Assembly: GCA_903913175.1 (NCBI GenBank)
Contig: CAIWKF010000116.1
Coordinates: forward strand, 1 to 5,013
Direction of reading: 5' to 3'
Source of the DNA: Candidatus Staskawiczbacteria bacterium
Lineage (GTDB): Bacteria > Patescibacteriota > Minisyncoccia > Minisyncoccales > Staskawiczbacteraceae
DNA: 5,013 bases
In this document: positions 1 to 4,864 of the stretch, in pieces
Layout: the number at the start of each line of letters is the position of its first letter
Numbering within the stretch: the first letter of the stretch is position 1
Notes under the pieces: generated by a model
The model's input: the letters and a program-made list of their open reading frames with translations, nothing else
Databases searched by the model: none
What the model was told of the DNA's origin: nothing
Made by a program: the position numbers and the translations under genes

Positions 1-2
1 AA

Positions 3-134
3 GCGATTGTAAAAAAGCTTGACGAGCTTTCAGAACAAACAAAAAAGTTAGAATCAATTTATAAACAAAAATTAGCAGATTTAGAAGAATTAAAAAAATC
101 AATTTTACAAAAAGCGTTTGCGGGTGAGTTATAA
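3..134 (+). CDS. hsdS: Type I restriction-modification specificity subunit HsdS, C-terminal end (5' partial)
   Basis: The reading frame is open from the left edge and gives 43 residues before TAA; the start lies outside the window. The visible part is a charged, heptad-like helix (AIVKKLDELSEQ, then KLADLEELKK) ending KAFAGEL. This is the usual end of HsdS: the second conserved coiled-coil spacer followed by a 'QKAFxGEL' tail. HsdS recognises the target sequence through two target-recognition domains and holds HsdM and HsdR together; those domains are off-window, so the target cannot be inferred. The hsdR start lies 21 bp downstream with no terminator between, so the two are probably one operon. 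A near copy of this tail occurs again at 3764-3838. The call rests on the tail motif, the coiled coil and the adjoining hsdR. Confidence 0.9.
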   Translation, partial: AIVKKLDELSEQTKKLESIYKQKLADLEELKKSILQKAFAGEL

Positions 135-155
135 TAAATATATAAATCTAAAACT

Positions 156-2504
156 ATGAATGAATCAGAAACAAGAGCTGAGTACATAGACCCAGCATTA
201 AAATCTAGTGGTTGGGGCGAAATAGAGGGATCAAAAGTCCTTCGTGAATTTCGCATAACAGAAGGCAAGATTTTAACTGGCGGAAAAAGAAGCAAGCCAG
301 AAATTGCTGATTACATTTTAGTTTACAAAAACAGAAAAATTGCAGTAATTGAAGCTAAGCAATTAGATGCGCCTGTGGGTGAGGGAGTGGCTCAAGCAAA
401 ATCTTATGCAGAAAAACTGAAGATTGATTTTACGTATTCCTCAAACGGTAAAGAAATTTACCAAATTTCAATGAAAACCGGAAAAGAATTTTTGGTTGAT
501 AAATTTCCAACGCCAGAAGAGCTGTGGAACAAAACTTATTCTGACCAAAACGAATGGAAAGAAAAGTTTGCTGATATTTCAATAGAGGGTGACCATGGAA
601 AAAGATATTATCAAGAATTGGCAATAAACAATGCCATGGATGCAATTGCAGAAGACAAAAAAAGAATATTGGTAACAATGGCAACAGGAACCGGAAAAAC
701 AGCAGTGGCTGCTCAAATTTCTTGGAAATTATTTCAAGCAAGATGGAATCTTAAAAAAGATGGCACAAGAAGGCCAAGAATTTTATTTTTAGCAGACAGA
801 AATGTTTTGGCTGATCAAGCTTTTGGAAATGATTTTTCTATTTTCCCAAGTGATGCAAAAGTGCGTATAAATCCGCTTGATATTGCAAAAAAAGGAGTAC
901 CAATGTCAGGAAGCATTTTCTTTACTATATTTCAAACATTTATGTCGGGGCCAGAAGGTAAACCATATTTTGGAGCTTATCCATCGGACTTTTTTGATTT
1001 TATAATAATTGACGAATGTCACAGAGGGGGCGCAAATGACGAAGGAAACTGGCGTGGGATTTTAGAATACTTTTCTCCGGCAGTGCAACTTGGTTTAACT
1101 GCAACACCAAAAAGAAAAGATAACATTGATACTTACAGATATTTTGGTGAGCCAGTGTATATTTATTCATTGAAAGAGGGCGTTAATGATGGATTTTTGA
1201 CTCCATTTAAGGTAAAGCGAGTTAAGACAACTTTAGATGATTATATTTATACATCAGATGATCAAGTTGTGGAGGGTGAAGTGGAGGAGGGCAAAATTTA
1301 TCAGGAAGCAGATTTTAATAAAATAATTGTAATTAAAGAAAGAGAGGCGAAAAGAGTGAAGATTGTTTTGGAAGAAATAGATCAGAATGAAAAAACAATT
1401 ATTTTCTGCGCAACACAAGACCATGCTTTGGCTGTGCGTGATTTGGTAAACCAGATGAAAGAAAGCAAAGACCCAAATTATTGCCAAAGAGTAACTGCAA
1501 ACGATGGAGCAAGGGGTGAGCAATACTTGCGTGAATTTCAAGACAATGAAAAAACTATTCCAACAATTCTAACAACATCTCAAAAACTTTCTACTGGCGT
1601 GGATGCTCACAATATTAGAAATATTGTTTTAATGAGGCCAATAAATTCTATGATTGAATTTAAGCAAATAATTGGCAGAGGAACAAGATTGTTTGATGGC
1701 AAAGAATACTTTACTATTTATGATTTTGTGGATGCTTATCATCATTTTTCAGACCCAGAATGGGACGGAGAGCCAATAGAAGACATAGTTGAGAAGCCAC
1801 TAAAGCCTTCTAAAACTTGTCAGGTATGCGGGAAAAAACCTTGTATTTGTGAAAAGCCACCAAAAGTCTGTCCAAAATGCGGAAAGGACCCTTGTGAGTG
1901 TGAGAATAATACAAGACAGAAATTAAAAATTAAATTGCGTGATGGCAAAGAAAGAGAAATACAGCATATGATTTCTACTTCTTTTTGGGGAGTGGACGGC
2001 AAACCTGTTTCAGTTGAAGATTTCTTGAAAAATATGTTTGGTGATTTACCTGATTTTTTTACAACAGAGGACGAATTGCGATTGATTTGGTCAGACCCAA
2101 TTACAAGAAAAGTATTTTTAGAAAAAATAGCAGAGTTAGGATATAACAAAGATCAGTTGGAATTGTTACAAAAAATGATTGGAGCTGAAAAAAGTGATTT
2201 GTTTGATGTGTTAGCTTATGTTTCTTTTGCATTACCGCCAATTTCAAGGAATAAAAGAGTTGAGCAATCAAAAGAAAAAATATTTGATGGTCTAGGTGAA
2301 AAGCAAAAAGAGTTTTTGGATTTTGTATTGTCTAAATATCAAGAGAAGGGAGTTGAGGAGTTAGGTGAAGAAAAACTTCCGGTGCTTTTGAATTTAAAAT
2401 ATCACGCCATTGCAAACGCAGTAGGCATTCTTGGTGATGTGGATGCGATAAGGTCTATTTTCTTTAACTTCCAAAAAGAATTATATCAAGAAGCAAAAAA
2501 ATAA
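156..2504 (+). CDS. hsdR: Type I restriction enzyme R subunit (HsdR; nuclease plus SF2 translocase)
   Basis: This 782-residue protein is the motor and nuclease subunit of a type I R-M complex. It translocates DNA using ATP and cuts at a distance from unmethylated sites. Domains in order: an N-terminal PD-(D/E)xK nuclease with D52, E66-A-K68 and the HsdR-type QxxxY motif (Q80, Y84); Walker A TGTGKT (about 177-182); motif Ia around LADRN (212-216); DECH box (286-289); motif III TATP (315-318); motif IV near IIFCAT (415-420); motif V STGVD (479-483); motif VI QIIGRGTR (504-511); and a C-terminal region (about 610-775) resembling the EcoEI_R_C domain. The catalytic motifs I could check are intact. 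It belongs to the shorter EcoEI-like class, not the roughly 1000-residue EcoR124/EcoKI class. The start MNESETRAEYIDPAL matches the usual family start; there is no Shine-Dalgarno site. Residues 555-582 form a tandem cysteine cluster. It follows hsdS by 21 bp. Confidence 0.96.
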   Translation: MNESETRAEYIDPALKSSGWGEIEGSKVLREFRITEGKILTGGKRSKPEIADYILVYKNRKIAVIEAKQLDAPVGEGVAQAKSYAEKLKIDFTYSSNGKEIYQISMKTGKEFLVDKFPTPEELWNKTYSDQNEWKEKFADISIEGDHGKRYYQELAINNAMDAIAEDKKRILVTMATGTGKTAVAAQISWKLFQARWNLKKDGTRRPRILFLADRNVLADQAFGNDFSIFPSDAKVRINPLDIAKKGVPMSGSIFFTIFQTFMSGPEGKPYFGAYPSDFFDFIIIDECHRGGANDEGNWRGILEYFSPAVQLGLTATPKRKDNIDTYRYFGEPVYIYSLKEGVNDGFLTPFKVKRVKTTLDDYIYTSDDQVVEGEVEEGKIYQEADFNKIIVIKEREAKRVKIVLEEIDQNEKTIIFCATQDHALAVRDLVNQMKESKDPNYCQRVTANDGARGEQYLREFQDNEKTIPTILTTSQKLSTGVDAHNIRNIVLMRPINSMIEFKQIIGRGTRLFDGKEYFTIYDFVDAYHHFSDPEWDGEPIEDIVEKPLKPSKTCQVCGKKPCICEKPPKVCPKCGKDPCECENNTRQKLKIKLRDGKEREIQHMISTSFWGVDGKPVSVEDFLKNMFGDLPDFFTTEDELRLIWSDPITRKVFLEKIAELGYNKDQLELLQKMIGAEKSDLFDVLAYVSFALPPISRNKRVEQSKEKIFDGLGEKQKEFLDFVLSKYQEKGVEELGEEKLPVLLNLKYHAIANAVGILGDVDAIRSIFFNFQKELYQEAKK
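1818..1901 (+). other. Tandem Cys-rich (probable zinc-binding) linker within HsdR
   Basis: Residues 555-582 of HsdR contain two successive units of the pattern C-x2-C-G-K-x-P-C-x-C: C555, C558, C563, C565, then C572, C575, C580, C582. The eight cysteines lie in a proline- and lysine-rich stretch between the second helicase lobe (ending after motif VI at 511) and the C-terminal domain. Four cysteines per unit would suit one zinc ion each, but metal binding is inferred from the pattern. The two units look like an internal duplication: their codons are similar but not identical. Short cysteine motifs at this place occur in some EcoEI-type R subunits, as far as I recall. Confidence 0.75.
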
Positions 2505-2517
2505 TATAAGAAAAAAT
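2495..2517 (+). repeat. 23-bp direct repeat, copy 1 (spans the hsdR stop codon)
   Basis: The sequence is seven A, then TAATATAAG, then six A and a T. It is identical over 23 bases to 3754-3776. This copy supplies the last two lysine codons and the stop of hsdR. Its last base is also the first base of the intergenic element at 2517-2554. The A-runs are low complexity, but the TAATATAAG core with matching A-run lengths on both sides makes a chance match less likely. Each copy also overlaps the stop codon of a gene (hsdR here, the S49 protease at the other), so both could be similar gene ends and not true transposition footprints. Confidence 0.7.
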
Positions 2518-2554
2518 AATTGATCCTCTTCGCATAAAGCTACGGACGGACAAG
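2517..2554 (+). repeat. Intergenic hairpin-like element, copy 1 (upstream of the 90-residue ORF)
   Basis: The element begins TAATTGATCCTC, identical over 12 bases to 2866-2877, and ends CGGACGGACAAG, close to CGGAAGGACTAAG at 2907-2919. The outer arms TTG(A)TCC at 2520-2526 and GGACAA at 2548-2553 are complementary apart from one bulged A, so it can fold into an imperfect hairpin. There is no T-run after it, so it is a poor intrinsic terminator. It fills the gap between hsdR and the small ORF and is less A/T-rich than its surroundings. It looks like a dispersed intergenic repeat; its role is unknown. Confidence 0.6.
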
Positions 2555-2580
2555 GGAATAAAATATAAAAAAATAAATTT

Positions 2581-2853
2581 ATGAACAAAGAAATAAGATT
2601 CCAAGAATTTATTGAAAAATGTAGCAATAACGAAATAACACTGAAGATAAATAGGGAAGAAAAGAATATACTTGAAGAATATTTGAATCAATGGAATCAA
2701 CCAGATGATGTTGTTGCAGAGAATATGGCTAAAGATGAATGGTTTTTCAATTATGTTCTTTTTCCTAGTTATGTAGATATTTTTGATAAAAAAGGCAATA
2801 AATATGCTCCTGTATTGAATATGTATGTTAAAAAAGTAGTATTTCCAAAATAA
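2581..2853 (+). CDS. Hypothetical protein, 90 residues
   Basis: I do not recognise this protein. The ATG at 2581 opens a 90-residue frame rich in Lys, Asn, Glu and aromatic residues. The first half (MNKEIRFQEF to about residue 40) is predicted helical and acidic/polar: INREEKNILEEYLNQW looks amphipathic. The second half has more beta-like, aromatic stretches (WFFNYVLFPSYVDIFDKKG and a final MYVKKVVFPK). There is no signal peptide, membrane helix or cysteine pair; the only cysteine is C14. Upstream there is no Shine-Dalgarno site, only an A/T leader with ATAAAAT at 2558-2564. It stands alone between two copies of the intergenic element, 76 bp after hsdR and 77 bp before the protease. Codon use matches its neighbours, which supports a real gene, but the product and function are open. 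Confidence 0.6.
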   Translation: MNKEIRFQEFIEKCSNNEITLKINREEKNILEEYLNQWNQPDDVVAENMAKDEWFFNYVLFPSYVDIFDKKGNKYAPVLNMYVKKVVFPK

Positions 2854-2865
2854 AAATATAAAAAT

Positions 2866-2919
2866 TAATTGATCCTCCTACTCTATCCTTCTTCAATTGA
2901 AAGTTTCGGAAGGACTAAG
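2866..2919 (+). repeat. Intergenic hairpin-like element, copy 2 (upstream of the S49 protease)
   Basis: This is a longer, diverged copy of the element at 2517-2554. It shares the 12-base start TAATTGATCCTC and the end CGGA-GGAC-(T)AAG, followed in both by a short A/T stretch containing ATAAAAT. The middle differs: here it contains TCCTTC (2886-2891) and GAAGGA (2909-2914), which can pair, around the palindrome TTCAATTGAA. Conserved ends with a variable, self-complementary centre suggest that structure, not exact sequence, is kept. No T-run follows. It may also carry promoter bases for the protease gene. Confidence 0.6.
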
Positions 2920-2926
2920 ATAAAAT
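2897..2926 (+). promoter_or_regulatory. Candidate promoter for the S49 protease gene
   Basis: TTGAAA (2897-2902) and TAAAAT (2921-2926) are 18 bp apart, an acceptable sigma-70 arrangement. The expected transcription start would fall at about 2932-2934, on or beside the ATG at 2931, which would make the message leaderless or nearly so; this fits the missing Shine-Dalgarno site. The -35 half lies inside the intergenic element, so the element may bring its own promoter. In sequence this A/T-rich such matches arise easily by chance. Confidence 0.35.
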
Positions 2927-2930
2927 CTAT

Positions 2931-3755
2931 ATGAAAACATTTGAAAAAATAATAGAGGTGATAAAAAATAAAAAAGTTTATTTTGCTTTAATTGGAGTGA
3001 TAATTTTAATTGTAGTAAGTTTTTGGTTTAGTCAAAATCGTAATATTCTTGTTGGTAATAATTGTAATGTGCAAGGGGTTAAGCTTTACGGACAACTTTT
3101 GACTTATAGAAATGGAGCCAGTGACAGCACAGGCCAGCTAAGCAAGGATGTTTCTTCCGCAGAAGAAATAACCACGGCCATAGAAAAAGCTAATAACGAT
3201 AGTTCAATAAAGGCCATATTACTGGAAGTTGATTCGTCTGGCGGTTCGCCATTAGGCGGATGGGAAATAGCAGAAGCTTTGAAACATTCTAAAAAACCAA
3301 CAGTTGCTTTAATTAGAGAAAGAGGTAATTCGGCCGGATATCTTGCAGCCTCTGGTGCTAAATATATTATTGCTTCTGCAAATTCAGATGTTGGGAGTAT
3401 AGGGGTTACAATGTCATATTTGGGTAATGTTGATAAAAACACAACTGATGGGCTTACATTTTACGAATTAAGTGAAGGTAAATTTAAAGATGCAGGAAAT
3501 CCAGATAAAGTGTTAACCCAAGAAGAGGGAGATCTTTTTATGCGAGATGTAAAAGTTTTGTATAATAATTTTATCAAATATGTTTCTGAGAATAGGCAGT
3601 TAGATATAGTTAAAGTAACAGAGCTAGCCGATGGCTCCTCAATGCTTGGTCAAATGGCAAAAGATAACGGTTTAATTGATCAGCTGGGAGGGATATATGA
3701 TGTTAAAGATTATCTACAAAAACAGATTAAAAAAAGCGTTAATATTTGCTGGTAA
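2931..3755 (+). CDS. Membrane-anchored S49 family (SppA-like) serine protease
   Basis: This 274-residue protein has the single-domain, Bacillus SppA-like layout of peptidase family S49, which cuts leftover signal peptides and other membrane-near polypeptides. A basic stretch (K12, K14, K15) and one hydrophobic helix (about 16-33) anchor it, probably with the protease domain outside the cytoplasm. The ClpP-like fold shows DSSGGSP (101-107; usually NSPGG), then GNSAGY with the probable nucleophile S134, the family landmark VGSIGV (154-159), and K186 in EGKFKD as the probable general base. S134 and K186 are 52 residues apart, the same spacing as the Ser-Lys dyad I recall for Bacillus SppA. Near the end, DGSSMLGQMAKDNGLIDQLGG (starting about 234) matches the family's conserved 'GxxAxxxGLxDxxGG' region. 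The protein looks complete and active. There is no Shine-Dalgarno site. Its place beside an R-M locus may be chance. Confidence 0.92.
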   Translation: MKTFEKIIEVIKNKKVYFALIGVIILIVVSFWFSQNRNILVGNNCNVQGVKLYGQLLTYRNGASDSTGQLSKDVSSAEEITTAIEKANNDSSIKAILLEVDSSGGSPLGGWEIAEALKHSKKPTVALIRERGNSAGYLAASGAKYIIASANSDVGSIGVTMSYLGNVDKNTTDGLTFYELSEGKFKDAGNPDKVLTQEEGDLFMRDVKVLYNNFIKYVSENRQLDIVKVTELADGSSMLGQMAKDNGLIDQLGGIYDVKDYLQKQIKKSVNICW

Positions 3756-3776
3756 AAAAATAATATAAGAAAAAAT
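3754..3776 (+). repeat. 23-bp direct repeat, copy 2 (spans the S49 gene stop, joins the hsdS remnant)
   Basis: These bases are identical to 2495-2517. The copy begins within the TAA stop of the protease gene, and its last seven bases are already part of the alignable hsdS-like sequence. The two copies bound a 1259-bp unit (start to start) holding the 90-residue ORF and the protease. This could mark an inserted cassette or recombination through short homology; coincidence in A-rich gene ends is the main alternative. Confidence 0.65.
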
Positions 3777-3838
3777 TGGCAGATTTAGAAGAATTAAAAA
3801 AATTAGTGTTAAAGAAGGCGTTTAATAGGGAGTTGTAG
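3764..3838 (+). pseudogene. Remnant of a second hsdS: C-terminal tail only
   Basis: Between an in-frame TAA (3761-3763) and TAG (3836-3838) the frame reads YKKKLADLEELKKLVLKKAFNREL. It matches the hsdS end at the left edge (KQKLADLEELKKSILQKAFAGEL) at 17 of 23 residues. In DNA, 3771-3803 equals 67-99 with one mismatch in 33, while 3804-3838 matches 100-134 at only 22 of 35, all without gaps. No start codon or upstream HsdS sequence exists, so this cannot make a functional subunit. It is either the scar of a deleted second hsdS gene or a tail carried here by recombination. The near-identical block followed by diverged sequence suggests gene conversion, or a tail whose DNA is kept similar to allow hsdS exchange. 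Confidence 0.88.
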
Positions 3839-3839
3839 G

Positions 3840-3904
3840 CAAAAGCGTGAAAATATGATAATTTTAGATATTTTTCACGATTATGTTGACAAAAGCGTGA
3901 AAAT
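3840..3904 (+). promoter_or_regulatory. Candidate operator: three CGTGAAAA sites around the fic promoter
   Basis: CAAAAGCGTGAAAAT occurs twice, exactly 50 bp apart (3840-3854 and 3890-3904). Between them lies the inverted form TTTTCACG (3872-3879). The first and second sites pair as CGTGAAAATAT / ATATTTTTCACG (3846-3879) with a single extra base, and the second and third (3872-3903) form another inverted repeat enclosing the -35 box. The third site lies in the spacer between -35 and -10, so a protein bound there would block RNA polymerase. The layout is typical of a repressor operator with cooperative sites. The natural candidate regulator is the Fic protein itself, through its C-terminal helix-turn-helix; this is inference. 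Confidence 0.65.
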
Positions 3905-3913
3905 GATTATAAT
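3886..3913 (+). promoter_or_regulatory. Sigma-70-type promoter of the Fic gene
   Basis: TTGACA (3886-3891) and TATAAT (3908-3913) are both perfect consensus boxes, separated by 16 bp. The transcription start should fall at about 3920, giving a leader of roughly 29 bases with no Shine-Dalgarno site. A weaker second set, TTGATA (3913-3918) and TAAAAT (3937-3942) with an 18-bp spacer, would start near the ATG at 3949. A strong consensus promoter buried in operator-like repeats points to a gene that is normally repressed. Confidence 0.75.
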
Positions 3914-3948
3914 TGATAATATAAGCATATTATTAATAAAATATAAAA

Positions 3949-4827
3949 ATGGTAAAAACACTTAATGTTTTCAACAAAATAAATGGACTCCGTGAGAGAT
4001 ATTATAAAGCATCTATTGGTAAAGAAGCGCTTATTAAATTAATTGCTGAAACTGAAGTTGCTGAGCAGGTTTATAACTCTAATGCAATTGAGAATAGCAC
4101 TATAACTCTTGAAGAAACGGAAAAGATACTTTTGCAAATTGATCTTGATAGATTTATTTCTGAACGAGAGATTTTTGAGGCCAAAAACTTAGCAAGAGTT
4201 GTTGAATATATTGATAAAAAAGCCAAAGAGCAAGAATTAAATTTGGAAACAATTTTATTGCTTCACAAAATTCTTATTTCAAATATAAGAGATGATGTTG
4301 CGGGTAGATTTAGAAAGGAAAATGAGTGGGTGAGAGTTGGTAGTCACATTGCAGTTGATCCAAAAGAAGTAATAGAACGATTAGAAAAAATGTTTACAGA
4401 ATATAATGCCACAAGTTACGAAAATGTTATAAAAAGAATTGCAAAATTACATCTCACTTTTGAACATATCCATCCATTTATTGATGGCAATGGAAGAATC
4501 GGTAGAGTTATAAATAATTACTTACTTATTCGAGAGGGATTTGTGCCAATTAACATTAAATTCATAGATAGAAAAATGTATTATGAAGCATTTAAAGAAT
4601 TTGATTTAACTGGATCGACTGAAATAATGGAAGAAATTGTTGGCAGAGCTTTGACAAATAGTTATCATAAGCGACTTGCATATTTGGAAGACAAAAAAAT
4701 TATAACTCTTAACGAGTTTGCAAAAGAAAATAAATTGTCTCATTCAAATGCAATTAACAAAGCTAATCGGCAAACTATTGAAGCATTTTTAGAAAAAAAT
4801 GTCTGGAAAATTGGGGTAAAAAAATAA
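3949..4827 (+). CDS. Fic-domain protein (class II, probable AMP-transferase) with C-terminal helix-turn-helix
   Basis: This 292-residue protein has the Fic core motif HPFIDGNGRIGR (175-186), matching HxFx(D/E)GNGRxxR: H175 is the catalytic base, D179 binds metal and N181/R183/R186 hold the nucleotide phosphates. Such proteins usually transfer AMP from ATP to hydroxyl side chains of target proteins. The N-terminal SNAIEN (44-49) fits the inhibitory motif (S/T)xxxE(G/N), with E48 expected to block ATP placement, so this is a self-inhibited class II enzyme that needs no separate antitoxin. GRFRKENEWVRVGSH (119-133) is the usual region before the core. The last 40 residues (TLNEFAKENKLSHSNAINKA..., ending VWKIG) resemble an excisionase/MerR-type DNA-binding domain. 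Its promoter carries operator-like repeats and a terminator follows, so it is its own transcription unit. Fic proteins often lie in type I R-M loci; the target protein is unknown. Confidence 0.93.
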   Translation: MVKTLNVFNKINGLRERYYKASIGKEALIKLIAETEVAEQVYNSNAIENSTITLEETEKILLQIDLDRFISEREIFEAKNLARVVEYIDKKAKEQELNLETILLLHKILISNIRDDVAGRFRKENEWVRVGSHIAVDPKEVIERLEKMFTEYNATSYENVIKRIAKLHLTFEHIHPFIDGNGRIGRVINNYLLIREGFVPINIKFIDRKMYYEAFKEFDLTGSTEIMEEIVGRALTNSYHKRLAYLEDKKIITLNEFAKENKLSHSNAINKANRQTIEAFLEKNVWKIGVKK

Positions 4828-4830
4828 GTT

Positions 4831-4861
4831 AACAGTTTTTAAGAGATTAAAGGCTGTTTTT
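4831..4861 (+). terminator. Intrinsic terminator after the Fic gene
   Basis: AACAGTTTTTAA (4831-4842) pairs with TTAAAGGCTGTT (4847-4858) over 12 positions, two of them G-U, closing a four-base GAGA loop (a GNRA-type tetraloop). TTT then A/T bases follow, so the RNA ends in a U-rich stretch directly after the stem. It begins 3 bases after the Fic stop. The stem is A/U-rich, as expected in this genome. Confidence 0.75.
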
Positions 4862-4864
4862 ATA

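Noticed and set aside
59..295. Minus-strand open frame across the hsdS-hsdR junction
   Set aside because: It overlaps two well-supported + strand genes and has no recognisable motif.
430..741. Minus-strand open frame inside hsdR, and similar antisense frames at 1254-1541 and 1820-2149
   Set aside because: They lie wholly opposite a clearly coding hsdR, and their hydrophobic, Phe/Leu-rich products are what the complement of Lys/Glu-rich codons gives. No family motif is seen.
2517..2556. Intrinsic terminator for hsdS-hsdR
   Set aside because: The stem is imperfect, with a bulge and a large poorly paired centre, and no T-run follows, so termination here is not supported.
2464..2700. Minus-strand open frame with membrane-like segments over the hsdR end and the small ORF
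   Set aside because: The hydrophobic look comes from reading A-rich DNA in reverse (Phe/Ile/Leu codons). It overlaps hsdR and crosses the intergenic repeat element.
3104..3442. Minus-strand open frame opposite the S49 protease gene
   Set aside because: The + strand frame carries the full S49 motif set; the antisense product shows no recognisable motif and is a shadow frame.
3729..3755. Similarity between the S49 C-terminus (KKSVNICW) and the hsdS remnant (KKAFNREL), which might mean the protease end is itself a fused hsdS tail
   Set aside because: Only a few residues agree, and they are lysine-rich; this is too short to tell from chance.
3840..3904. Possible CRISPR-like array from the repeated CAAAAGCGTGAAAAT
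   Set aside because: There are only two direct copies and one inverted partial copy, the units are short, and they overlap a clear promoter; operator sites explain them better.
3839..3948. Small antitoxin gene upstream of fic
   Set aside because: No open frame with a plausible start is present in this gap, and the inhibitory SNAIEN motif lies within the Fic protein itself.
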